Source: Candidatus Mediterraneibacter stercorigallinarum (lineage in GTDB: Bacteria > Bacillota > Clostridia > Lachnospirales > Lachnospiraceae). Taken from it: a DNA stretch of 18,384 nt. A program made the position numbers and the translations under genes. Location of the stretch: assembly GCA_019116185.1 (NCBI GenBank), contig DXCD01000012.1, positions 1 through 18,384 on the forward strand, read 5' to 3'. Shown here in pieces: positions 6,826 through 15,900 of the stretch; the first letter of the stretch is position 1, and every line of letters begins with the position of its first letter. The notes below the pieces were generated by a model. It searched no databases, was not told the DNA's origin, and saw only the letters and a list, made by a program, of their open reading frames with translations.

Positions 6826-8547
6826 ATGCACACACTCAGAAAATTTATCCGTTATTATGCGCCGTATAAAGCGGTCTTTTTTATTGACCTGATCTGCGCC
6901 GCATTTATCAGTATTGTGGATCTTGCCTACCCGCAGATCCTCCGCACCATGACAAACACGCTTTTCACAAAAGACAGCTCCGTCATCCTGCGGGCTCTCC
7001 CCTGGCTCGCTGCCGGGCTTCTGACCATGTATGTCATCCAGAGCCTGTGCAAATACTACGTAAGTTATCAGGGACACATGATGGGCGCGCACATGGAAAG
7101 GGATATGCGCCAACAGCTCTTCGACCATTATGAGAAGCTGTCATTTTCTTATTACAGCAGGAACAATTCCGGTCAGATGATGAGCAAGCTCGTGTCCGAC
7201 CTGTTTGATATCGCAGAGTTTGCCCACCACGGCCCGGAGAACCTTTTTATCTCTGTCGTGAAAATTGCGGGCTCCTTTGTCTTTCTTTTCCTGATCAACT
7301 GGAGGCTTGCCCTGCCTCTGATTGTTCTCGTGCTCTGCATGTTCATCTTCTCCTTCCGCCAGAACCAGCGGATGCAGGAGACCTTCATGGAGAACCGCAG
7401 GAAGATCGGCGACGTCAATTCCAGCCTTCAGGACACCCTCGCCGGCATCCGCGTTGTCCAGTCCTTTGCTAACGAGGAGATCGAGCGGGAGAAATTCAAA
7501 AAGAGCAACCATGCCTTCCTGATCTCGAAGAAAAACAACTACAACTGCATGGGCAGTTTCATGGGCTGGAATCTCTTCTTCCAGGGAATGATGTATCTGG
7601 TCACCCTTGTGTTCGGCGGATACCTGATCGCCAATGGTCTCATGAATGTGGGCGACCTTGCCATGTACGCCCTGTATATCGGCATCTTCATCAGCCCGAT
7701 CCAGATCCTTGTGGAGCTCATTGAAATGATGCAGAAAGGTCTCGCCGGATTCCGGCGTTTCCTCGACGTGATGGAGACAGAGCCTGAGATCGTGGACGCT
7801 CCTGACGCCCAGCCTCTGGAAAATGTAAAAGGAAGAGTCTGCTACGAGGATGTCTCCTTCCATTACAGCGATGACGACACCCCAGTGCTTTCCCACGTGT
7901 CAATCGAGATCCCTGCCGGGAAATCCATCGCCCTGGTGGGTCCTTCCGGCAGCGGAAAAACAACGATCTGCTCTCTCCTGCCGCGGTTCTATGACGTAAC
8001 CGGAGGCAGGGTCACCATCGACGGGAAAGATGTCCGCACCCTGACGCTTAAAAGCCTGCGGAGCCAGATCGGCATGGTACAGCAGGACGTATACCTCTTC
8101 TCAGGGACAATCCGCGACAACATCGCCTACGGCAGGCCCGGAGCTTCCATGGATGAGATCATCGCGGCCGCGAAACGCGCCAATATCCATGACTTTATCG
8201 AAGAGCTGCCTGACGGATACGATACCTTTGTGGGAGAACGCGGTGCCCGCCTCTCCGGCGGACAGAAACAGCGCATCTCTATTGCCCGCGTGTTCCTGAA
8301 GAATCCGCCCATCCTGATCCTGGACGAAGCGACCAGCGCCCTGGACAATGAGAGCGAACGCTGGATCCAGCAGAGCCTGGAGGAACTCTCTAAAGACCGG
8401 ACCACCATCACCATCGCGCACAGGCTGTCCACCATCCGGGGCGCGGATGAGATCATCGTCATCACCGAAGACGGGATAGCGGAGAGAGGGACACACGAAA
8501 GCCTCCTCGCAAAAGACGGGTTATATGCCCATTACTATAATATGTAA
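6826..8547 (+). CDS. ABC half-transporter, exporter type (TMD-NBD fusion)
   Basis: A 573-residue protein with an N-terminal six-helix membrane domain (about 1-320) fused to an ATP-binding domain, the layout of MsbA/Sav1866-like exporters. The nucleotide-binding domain shows Walker A GPSGSGKTT (372-380), a Q-loop VQQD, the signature LSGGQ (476-480), Walker B ILILDEA (496-502) and the switch His in IAHRLST (H532). All catalytic residues are present, so it should work as a homodimer, or with a partner encoded elsewhere since no second half-transporter is adjacent. Substrate (lipid, peptide or drug) cannot be predicted. It has its own promoter and good ribosome binding site. Its stop codon is the first triplet of the terminal motif of repeat R1, with no ordinary terminator in between. 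Confidence 0.94.
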   Translation: MHTLRKFIRYYAPYKAVFFIDLICAAFISIVDLAYPQILRTMTNTLFTKDSSVILRALPWLAAGLLTMYVIQSLCKYYVSYQGHMMGAHMERDMRQQLFDHYEKLSFSYYSRNNSGQMMSKLVSDLFDIAEFAHHGPENLFISVVKIAGSFVFLFLINWRLALPLIVLVLCMFIFSFRQNQRMQETFMENRRKIGDVNSSLQDTLAGIRVVQSFANEEIEREKFKKSNHAFLISKKNNYNCMGSFMGWNLFFQGMMYLVTLVFGGYLIANGLMNVGDLAMYALYIGIFISPIQILVELIEMMQKGLAGFRRFLDVMETEPEIVDAPDAQPLENVKGRVCYEDVSFHYSDDDTPVLSHVSIEIPAGKSIALVGPSGSGKTTICSLLPRFYDVTGGRVTIDGKDVRTLTLKSLRSQIGMVQQDVYLFSGTIRDNIAYGRPGASMDEIIAAAKRANIHDFIEELPDGYDTFVGERGARLSGGQKQRISIARVFLKNPPILILDEATSALDNESERWIQQSLEELSKDRTTITIAHRLSTIRGADEIIVITEDGIAERGTHESLLAKDGLYAHYYNM

Positions 8548-8897
8548 ATCTGGATTTGCCGGGGAGACGGCCGGTAAATAAAACGTCCGAAAACCGTGGT
8601 TTATTTTAAGACATATTCGTGACGGGCGGGGATGTGGCTCAGGTTCCGGCTCCACGATTTGGGAAAGACGTAAAAGGAATGGGATACAGCTAAAAACAAT
8701 TTCAAAGCGGACGATTCGCTTGCGCTCAGGCATTCGCTTTGAAATTAACGCCGTATCCCATTCCTTTAAGTCTTTCCAACAAATCGTTCCGAGTCACCGT
8801 CGCCGCATCCCCGCCCGCCACGAAAGGCTCTTGAAATAGGGACGGTTTTCTGCTTTCATCCGACCGGCAGTCCCCCGCGAACAAATCTAGGATTCTA
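8545..8897 (+). repeat. Structured palindromic repeat R1 (complete)
   Basis: A ~350-nt element that folds back on itself along nearly its whole length. Stems seen, from outside inwards: the terminal region against 8868-8893; 8616-8631 against 8803-8818; CGATTTG (8655-8661) with CAAATCG (8780-8786); GGAAAGAC (8662-8669) with GTCTTTCC (8770-8777); a perfect 15 bp (8673-8687 with 8753-8767); a perfect 12 bp (8698-8709 with 8735-8746); and a small apical hairpin. Unpaired motifs GACGATTCG (8710-8718) and CTCAGGCAT (8725-8733) are shared with R2. R3 is a near-identical second copy (about 161 of 167 nt). The outer end begins at the stop codon of the ABC transporter gene. The inner boundary is approximate. 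No protein-coding signal was seen. Confidence 0.85.
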
Positions 8898-9015
8898 AAA
8901 GCGGGTCCAGCGGGAACGCTTCCGACAAAACAAAACTTTTATCCAGCCGGAACCCCATCGGATTTGTTCGAATCTTCTGTTTCTTCAATGCCGCTCCCCT
9001 TCCGCTCCGTTTTTG
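8898..9015. other. Spacer between R1 and R2
   Basis: About 118 nt with no promoter or clear hairpin. On the minus strand there is a 33-codon frame from a TTG at 8988 to a TAG at 8887-8889, with GGGGAG 5 nt before the TTG. It could encode a short peptide but has no supporting homology I can assert. The two edges of the spacer are weakly alike in inverted orientation (AAAAGCGG at 8897-8904 and, on the minus strand, AAAAACGG at 9014-9007), so the repeats may extend somewhat into it. Confidence 0.4.
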
Positions 9016-9375
9016 AAATCCTGCATTTGTCGTGAGACCTCCCGACTGGTATAACGTTCGAAAACAGCGAAGCGTCTTTTCGAAAACCTTTCGCAGAGGG
9101 CGGGTGTGTGGATTCGGTGACTTTGGAGTAATCTGTTGGAAAGTCTTAAAGGCAGGGAGTACGGCGTTAATTGAACAGTGGATGCCTGAGGCGGAGCCGA
9201 ATCGTCCACTGTTCAATTGTCTTTAGCCGTGCTTCCTGCCTTTCTAGACTTTCCCAGATTACGGATCAGGAACCGAAGCCACACATCCGCCATCTGCGAA
9301 TACGTCTTGAAAAACCCCCGCTGTTTTCGGATGATTTACTCCAACAAAGTCTCCCCGGCAAATCCAGATTTGCAG
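9016..9375 (-). repeat. Structured palindromic repeat R2 (complete)
   Basis: Second complete member of the family, in inverted orientation relative to R1 and clearly diverged from it. It keeps the same architecture: a perfect 14-bp stem (9169-9182 with 9205-9218); a 15-bp stem (9151-9165 with 9226-9240) with 13 Watson-Crick and 2 G-T pairs on the plus strand; TAATCTG (9129-9135) with CAGATTA (9255-9261); and matching outer arms. The loop motifs ATGCCTGAG (9182-9190) and CGAATCGTC (9198-9206) are the complements of those in R1. The outer end is the 14-nt palindrome CAAATCCAGATTTG (9359-9372). Unlike R0, R1 and R3, this end does not abut a stop codon; it borders the addB promoter. Confidence 0.83.
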
Positions 9376-9377
9376 TA

Positions 9378-9406
9378 TTTCGGATAAGTGTGTAGTGTGG
9401 TATAAT
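9378..9406 (+). promoter_or_regulatory. Promoter of the addB-addA operon
   Basis: A perfect TATAAT (9401-9406) with extended -10 TG (9398-9399) and a poor -35 (TTTCGG, 9378-9383) 17 nt upstream. It starts 3 nt outside repeat R2. The leader is about 55 nt and ends in AGGAGGGG (9457-9464). I saw no LexA-type CGAAC-N4-GTTCG operator. Confidence 0.65.
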
Positions 9407-9467
9407 GATTGAGCTACGTGCGGACAGGCTTGCTAAACGCTGATGCGGGGTTCTACAGGAGGGGATT

Positions 9468-12400
9468 ATGGCTTTACAGTTTATTTTTGGAAATTCCGGA
9501 AGTGGGAAATCCCACTATCTGTATGAAAATATCATAGAGGATTCCATCAGGCATCCGGAGAAAAATTACCTTGTCCTTGTGCCGGAGCAGTTTACTATGG
9601 AGACTCAGAAGGATCTGTGCCTGATGCATCCCCGGGGCGGGATCATGAATATTGACGTCCTGAGTTTTGGGCGTCTGGCTCATCGCGTATTTGAGGAAGT
9701 GGGGAGGGATAATCTCCCGGTGCTGGACGATGAGGGGAAGAATCTGGTGCTCCGGAAGATTGCGGGAAACTTTGAGGAGGAGCTGACTGTCTTAAAGGGA
9801 AATCTTAAGAAGCAGGGCTACATCAGCGAGGTGAAGTCTGTCATATCGGAGTTTACCCAGTACGGTGTGAGCCTGGAACGGATCGACGAGTTTATGGAAG
9901 GGCTGGATCCGAACAGCTATCTCAGTTATAAGCTGAGAGATATCCGCAGGCTTTATGAAGGTTTTGAAGATTATCTGAGTGAAAAGTATATTACAAAAGA
10001 AGAAATGCTGGATGTGTTAAGCGACGCGGTTCCCCAGTCGGAAATTCTGAAGGGCAGCGTAGTGGCATTGGACGGATTTACCGGATTTACTCCGGTCCAG
10101 GACCGGCTGCTGGGCGAGCTTCTCAAGGTGTGTGACCGGGTGATGATCACGGTGGAAATGGATCAGAGGGAAGATCCTTTTGTGTACCGCCACCCATATC
10201 AGCTTTTTGCCCTCAGCAAGCAGATGGTGACTTCTCTTGTGAAGATCGCGCGGGAAGCAGGCGTAGAGACAGAGGAGCCGGTATATCTGTATGCAAAGCC
10301 GCCTTACCGGTTCAGGGAGAATCCGGCGCTGGCGTTTCTGGAGTCAGAATTGTTCCGCTATTCGGGAAGGCAGTTTTGCCGGAAGCAGGCGGCTGAACAG
10401 GGACAAGCGTTAAATCCGGAACAGCTGTCCGAACCGGAACGATCATTGAATCAGAAAGAGACATCAGAAGTGCCAGACCCCGAAGATTCCATTTCGCTTC
10501 ATGAAGCGCGAAATCCGCGGGGCGAGGCGCAGTATACGGCTGAGACGATCCGGTATCTGGTGCGGGAAAAGGGATACCGCTTCCGGGACATTGCGGTGAT
10601 CGCCCCGGATATGAATGTTTATGCTGACGCGCTGGAAAAAGCGTGCGGGATGTTTGATATTCCGATCTTTATGGACCATAAGAAAAGTATTCTTCTGAAT
10701 TCTTTTGTGGAATATGTGCGCAGCCTGCTGGCAATGGCAGAGCAGAATTTCACATATGAGAGCGTATTCCGCCATCTCAGGACCGGGCTGTGCGGATTTA
10801 CTGACGATGAGATTGACCGGATGGAAAATTACTGCCTGGCGCTGGGCATAAAGGGCTATAAGAAATGGCAGCAGGCGTGGGTGAGACGCGCCGCCGGGAC
10901 AGGCGAAGAAGACCTCCAGGAACTGAACCACCTCAGGGTGCGGTTCGTAGAGAAGACAAGCGGGCTCATGCAGATATTAAAGCAGCGCAGGAAGACAGTC
11001 CGGGACGTGACCCTTGCCGTGTACGACTATATTGCCGGGGAGAGGCTGCAGGAACAGCTTGCTGCCATGGAACAGAGATTTCAGGAGGAAGGGGAACTCG
11101 CCCTTGCAAAGGAGTACGCACAGGTTTACCGGATCGTACTGGAGCTGTTTGACAAGTTCGTGGAGCTGCTGGGAGATGAGTCTATTTCTCTGAAAGAATA
11201 CTGTGATCTGCTGGACGCCGGGCTTGAGGAGGCGAAGGTGGGCGTGATCCCGCCGAGCCTGGATCAGGTGGTGATAGGCGATGTGGAACGTACAAGGATC
11301 AAGAATATCAAAGCGCTTTTCTTTGTGGGGGCAAATGATGTCCTGCTTCCCGGAAATACAAAGGCAGGGGGACTGCTCTCGGAACGTGACAGGGAGATAT
11401 TCCAGAGAGAAGAGATCAGCCTGTCTCCCGGTCCGAAGGAAAAGCTGTACAGCCAGAAATTCTATCTGTATATGAATCTGACAAAGCCTACGGAATATCT
11501 GTTCCTCTCGTGGTCAAAAGTATCCGGCGACGGCAAGAATCTGCGTCCGGCGTATTTGATTCAGGATATCCGCAGACTCTTCCCTGCACTGCGGCCGGTG
11601 GATGAGGAGAAGCGCGGTTTGAGAGAACGGGAGATTACAAGAAGGACCGGGATACGCCAGGTGGCAGAAGGACTGCGGGATCGGCAGACAGGTGTGGGCG
11701 AGGAGTGGAAGGAGCTGTATACCTGGTTCGCCGGGGATGAAAAGAGCAGGGAAGACATGGCGCATATTCTGAAAGCGGCATTCTTAAGAAAAGGAAGCAC
11801 GTCTCTGGGCGCGGAGCGGGCAGAAGCCCTTTATCCTGACCGCGGGCGTGTCAGCGTGACACGTCTGGAGCAGTTCGCATCCTGTGCTTATGCCCATTTC
11901 CTGAGCTATGGGCTCCGGCTCTCTGACAGGGAAGAGTATGGGTTTGAGGCATTGGATCTCGGAAATATTGCCCATCAGTCTCTGGAACGTTTTTCGCGGA
12001 AAGCAGACAAAGAAAACTTAAGCTGGGCGGAGATGACACAGGAGAAACGGGAAGAGCTGATCGCTGAAAGCGTGGAAGAGAGCGTGGTTGATTACGGAAA
12101 TACCGTGCTTTTCAGCTCCGCGAGGAACGAATATATGATCGGGCGGATCAAGAGGCTGATCGGGCGGTCTGTGTGGGCGCTTACGAAGCAGCTTGAGAAG
12201 GGGGATTTTGTGCCCAGCGGGTATGAGCTGAAGTTCGGGAGCGGGAAGATCGACCGGATCGATACGTGTGAAGAAGAGAACTGTGTTTATGTGAAGGTGA
12301 CAGATTATAAGACCGGAATGAAGAGCTTTGATATTACGGCGCTGTATCACGGGCTTCAGATGCAGCTTCCGGTATATTTGAACGCGGCGGTCCATGTGGA

Positions 12401-12935
12401 AGAACAAAGGCATCCGGGGAAAGAGATCGTGCCTGCAGGGATCTTTTATTACAGGATACAAGATCCGGTGGTCCCGGCAGAGGACAGTGAAGAAGCGGTG
12501 GAGAAGAGCATCCTGAAAGAACTGAAGTTGGACGGTCTCATTAACGGTGATGAAGCCGTTGTGTCTCATCTGGAACATGATCTCAGCGGAGCGTCTGTCC
12601 TATTTCCGATGGGGCGCAATAAAGACGGCTCTCTCAGCAAGAGCTCACGGGCGCTGCCCCGGGAGACGTTTGAGACGGTCTTAAAATATACAAAAGAAAA
12701 GGAAAACAGCCTGAAGGAAGCGATGTTTGAGGGCGAGGTACAGGCGGCTCCCTATGAAATGGGAGAGAGCACGGGCTGCGATTACTGCGCGTACCGGGAT
12801 ATCTGCGGGTTCGACCTTAGGATCGACGGATGTTCCTACCGCAGGCTTGAGAAGTTTACTGTGGAAGAAGCTGTGGCAGCAATGTGGCTGACACTGGAAG
12901 AGAACGGATTCGGATCGGGAGGTGAGCAGGGATGA
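9468..12935 (+). CDS. addB: ATP-dependent helicase/nuclease subunit B
   Basis: AddB, 1155 residues, is the second nuclease-bearing subunit of the AddAB double-strand-break resection enzyme, the Gram-positive counterpart of RecBCD. A degenerate helicase N-terminus keeps a Walker A-like loop, FGNSGSGKS (8-16). The C-terminal RecB-family nuclease shows VTDYKTG (D946, K948). The four cysteines that hold the 4Fe-4S cluster are present: C806 in FASCAYAHF, and C1104, C1107 and C1113 in CDYCAYRDIC. The segment at about 305-345 is Gln/Glu/Pro-rich and looks like a poorly conserved linker. An AGGAGG site fixes the start. The stop overlaps the addA start as ATGA, implying translational coupling that keeps the subunits in balance. 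Confidence 0.96.
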   Translation: MALQFIFGNSGSGKSHYLYENIIEDSIRHPEKNYLVLVPEQFTMETQKDLCLMHPRGGIMNIDVLSFGRLAHRVFEEVGRDNLPVLDDEGKNLVLRKIAGNFEEELTVLKGNLKKQGYISEVKSVISEFTQYGVSLERIDEFMEGLDPNSYLSYKLRDIRRLYEGFEDYLSEKYITKEEMLDVLSDAVPQSEILKGSVVALDGFTGFTPVQDRLLGELLKVCDRVMITVEMDQREDPFVYRHPYQLFALSKQMVTSLVKIAREAGVETEEPVYLYAKPPYRFRENPALAFLESELFRYSGRQFCRKQAAEQGQALNPEQLSEPERSLNQKETSEVPDPEDSISLHEARNPRGEAQYTAETIRYLVREKGYRFRDIAVIAPDMNVYADALEKACGMFDIPIFMDHKKSILLNSFVEYVRSLLAMAEQNFTYESVFRHLRTGLCGFTDDEIDRMENYCLALGIKGYKKWQQAWVRRAAGTGEEDLQELNHLRVRFVEKTSGLMQILKQRRKTVRDVTLAVYDYIAGERLQEQLAAMEQRFQEEGELALAKEYAQVYRIVLELFDKFVELLGDESISLKEYCDLLDAGLEEAKVGVIPPSLDQVVIGDVERTRIKNIKALFFVGANDVLLPGNTKAGGLLSERDREIFQREEISLSPGPKEKLYSQKFYLYMNLTKPTEYLFLSWSKVSGDGKNLRPAYLIQDIRRLFPALRPVDEEKRGLREREITRRTGIRQVAEGLRDRQTGVGEEWKELYTWFAGDEKSREDMAHILKAAFLRKGSTSLGAERAEALYPDRGRVSVTRLEQFASCAYAHFLSYGLRLSDREEYGFEALDLGNIAHQSLERFSRKADKENLSWAEMTQEKREELIAESVEESVVDYGNTVLFSSARNEYMIGRIKRLIGRSVWALTKQLEKGDFVPSGYELKFGSGKIDRIDTCEEENCVYVKVTDYKTGMKSFDITALYHGLQMQLPVYLNAAVHVEEQRHPGKEIVPAGIFYYRIQDPVVPAEDSEEAVEKSILKELKLDGLINGDEAVVSHLEHDLSGASVLFPMGRNKDGSLSKSSRALPRETFETVLKYTKEKENSLKEAMFEGEVQAAPYEMGESTGCDYCAYRDICGFDLRIDGCSYRRLEKFTVEEAVAAMWLTLEENGFGSGGEQG

Positions 12936-15900
12936 GCGTGAAATGGACAGAAGAGCAGCAGAAGGTGATTGATCTGCGGGACCGGAATATCCTTGTGTCA
13001 GCGGCAGCAGGTTCCGGAAAGACGGCAGTGCTTGTGGAACGTATCATCCAGAGGCTCACAGAAGAGGAACATCCTGTGGATGTGGACCGCCTGCTTATTG
13101 TGACATTTACAGAAGCAGCGGCAGCTGAGATGAAAGAGCGGATCGGGGCGGCGATCGAGAAGAAGCTTCAGGAGCGGCCGGGGGACGCCCGTCTGGAGCA
13201 GCAGGCAACGCTTGTCCACAGCGCGGCGATCACGACGATCCACAGCTTCTGCCTTTCGGTTATAAGAGATCATTTTCATGTGATCGGCATTGACCCGGGA
13301 TTCCGTATTGCGGAGGAAGGGGAGCTGAAGCTTCTGCAGCAGGACGTGCTGGATGAAATGCTGGAGGAATGCTATGCGGAGGGGACAGAGGATTTCCTTG
13401 ATTTTGTAGAGCGGTTCGGTGCGGGGCGGAATGACCGGAAGATCGAAGGGCTTATCCTGAAGCTGTACGAGTACTCGCGCAGCTATCCCCAGCCGGAAAA
13501 GTGGCTGGACTCCTGTGTGGAAGCCTACGAACTGCCGGAGGCATCCGCAGACGGCGGGACCCTGGGGCAGCGCGCGGCTGTGAGAGTGCGGCGCCGGGCG
13601 GAGGATATCAGCCGTGTGCTCAGGCATGCGCTGAAGATCTGCGAGGAGCCGGACGGTCCGTATATGTACGCGGATATGCTGGAATCTGATCTCGAAGGAA
13701 TCGAAAGGCTGGGAAACACGGCAGAGTTCCGCAGCCAATATGATATTGTCCATGGATTTGTGTGGAAGCGCCTTTCCGGGAAGAAGGATGACACAGTGTC
13801 CCCTGATAAAAAGGAGACGGTAAAGAAGCTCCGCGAGCAGGCGAAAAAGCTTGTGAAAGACCTTCAGGAGATGTATTTCTACGCCAGCTGTGAAGAATGG
13901 ATACAGGATATGAAGCTGGCAGGCCCGTCTATGAGGACACTGGTTTCTCTTGTGAAGAGGTTCTCAGATCTGTTCAGCGAGAAGAAGCGAAGCAGGAATA
14001 TGATCGACTTTAGTGATATGGAACAGTTTGCCCTTGCCATTCTGACTGTGGAACAAGACGGGAAGCTGATCCCGTCTCCGGCAGCGGGAGAATACCAGGA
14101 CCGGTTCGAGGAAGTGATGATCGATGAGTACCAGGACAGCAACCTTGTACAGGAGACGATCCTTACCAGTGTGTCCAGAATGTCCCGCGGCGGATATAAT
14201 GTCTTCATGGTCGGCGATGTGAAGCAGAGCATTTACAGCTTCCGCCTGTCCCGGCCGGAGCTTTTTATGGAAAAGTATGACACATACAGCCTGGCGGACA
14301 GTGAAAAACAGCGGATCGACCTCCACAAGAATTTCCGAAGCCGCCCGGAAGTGCTGGACAGCGTGAACTATATCTTCCGGCAGATCATGGGAAGAGATCT
14401 CGGGGGGATCGAGTATGATGACAGCGCCGCGCTGTATGTGGGGGCTGATTTCCCGGCTCTTCCTGAAAATGTAGAAGAAGCGGGATTTTCCGACAGGACA
14501 GAGTTGCTGCTCCTGGATAAGGCGGATACCGGAGATGAGGATGCGCGCAGGGCAGAGGCCCGCATGATCGCCCGCCGGATCCGGGAGCTTATGAGAACCG
14601 GGCAGGTCATTGACCGGGAGACAGGGGGATACCGAAGGGTACAGTACCGGGATATTGTGATCCTGACCCGCAGCATCAAAGGCTGGGCAGAAGACTTTTC
14701 CAGCGTGCTTGCGGAGGAAGGGATTCCCGCATATTCTGTGAGCAGAGAAGGGTATTTTGAGACTTATGAGGTGAGTGTCCTGCTTGATTATTTGAAGATA
14801 CTGGATAATGCGCGGCAGGATCTTCCCCTCGCGGCGGTCCTGACATCCCCCTTTGGGAATCTGACCACAGAAGAGATGGCGGAGATCAGGATCACATTTC
14901 CGAATCTTATGTTTTATGAGGCGGCTGCTGCGTATGCGGCGGGAGAGAACGGGGAAAAAGAACCGGATAAGACGCTTCGGAAAAAACTGGCGCGGTTTTA
15001 TGAGCAGACAGCGTACTTCCGGAAAAAAGTACCTTACACTCCGGTTCATGAGCTTCTGACAGAGATCATTGAGGACACAGGCTACGGGCTTTCTGTTGAG
15101 ACAATGCCAGGAGGCGCCCAGCGGATGGCGAACGTGGAAATGCTGGTGGAAAAAGCGTCGGCATTTGAGGGCACGAGCTACAAGGGGCTGTTCAATTTCG
15201 TGCGGTATATCGGACAATTAAAGAAATATGATGTGGATTATGGGGAAGCTGGGATCATGGACGAACAGTCGGATACCGTGCGCATCATGAGCATCCACAA
15301 GAGCAAAGGGCTGGAATTCCCTGTTGTGTTTACCTCGGGGATGGGGAAAAGGTTCAATATGCAGGATGCCAAGGGAAGCGTGATCCTCCACCCGGAATGG
15401 GGCGTGGGGCTGGATTATATCGATCTGGAAAGAAGGACGAAGAAACAGGTATTTTTGAAGAAAATGATCCGGGAAGAGTCTCTGCTGGAGACACTGGCAG
15501 AGGAAATGCGCATTCTTTATGTGGCCATGACCCGCGCCAAGGAAAAGCTTATCATGACAGGCTGCGCGGATATGGATGGTCTGGCATCTGCCGGAGGGGA
15601 TATGGGTGTCTTCCGTGTGGAGGGCGCCAGAAGTTACCTGGATTGGGTGCTTCCCGCGGTGATGGAAGGAGCGGATCAGGAATCCGTAAATGCAGCCGGC
15701 AAAGCGGAAGTCAAGGTGAAGGAGAAGGCGCCTGTGGAGGTGCGGATCTTCTCCGGGGCAGACCTTGCGCCGGGGCTGGCGGAAGAGAGAGCAGAAGAAC
15801 TGGCGCTGGATGTTCTGGAACATTGGGATACGTCCGGGGTTTATGTGCCGGAACTTCGGACACGCCTGGAAGAACAGATGGATTATGTATATCCGTATGA

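Larger units (their letters stand above)
8545..9375. mobile_element. Possible composite unit R1-spacer-R2 with inverted ends
   Basis: The outermost 23 nt of R1 (8546-8568) and R2 (9349-9371) are perfect inverted repeats, so the whole ~830-bp block has the form of a small non-autonomous element with terminal inverted repeats. R0 has the R2-type end and R3 the R1-type end, each with its interior outside the window, as expected if both belong to further copies of the same unit. No transposase gene and no clear target-site duplication are visible. The alternative is that R1 and R2 are independent insertions that happen to face each other. Confidence 0.4.

Noticed and set aside
7141..7896. 251-codon open frame on the minus strand
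   Set aside because: Antisense shadow of the ABC transporter gene; His/Glu-rich composition reflects the opposite strand.
8887..9216. 109-codon open frame on the minus strand
   Set aside because: Most of it runs through the paired arms of repeat R2, whose substitutions follow base pairing and not codons. Only the final 33 codons in the spacer were kept, as a weak possibility.
8545..9375. CRISPR array or tandem repeats
   Set aside because: The repeats are two large inverted, diverged elements, not short regularly spaced direct repeats.
8545..9375. Group II intron or IS200/IS605-type element
   Set aside because: No GTGYG start, no domain V-like hairpin with AGC triad that I can identify, and no transposase or reverse transcriptase frame.
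9376..9467. LexA (SOS) operator before addB
   Set aside because: No CGAAC-N4-GTTCG-like sequence was found between R2 and the addB start.
13964..15217. 417-codon open frame on the minus strand
   Set aside because: It lies wholly within addA, antisense to conserved helicase motifs, with no ribosome binding site or recognisable domain.
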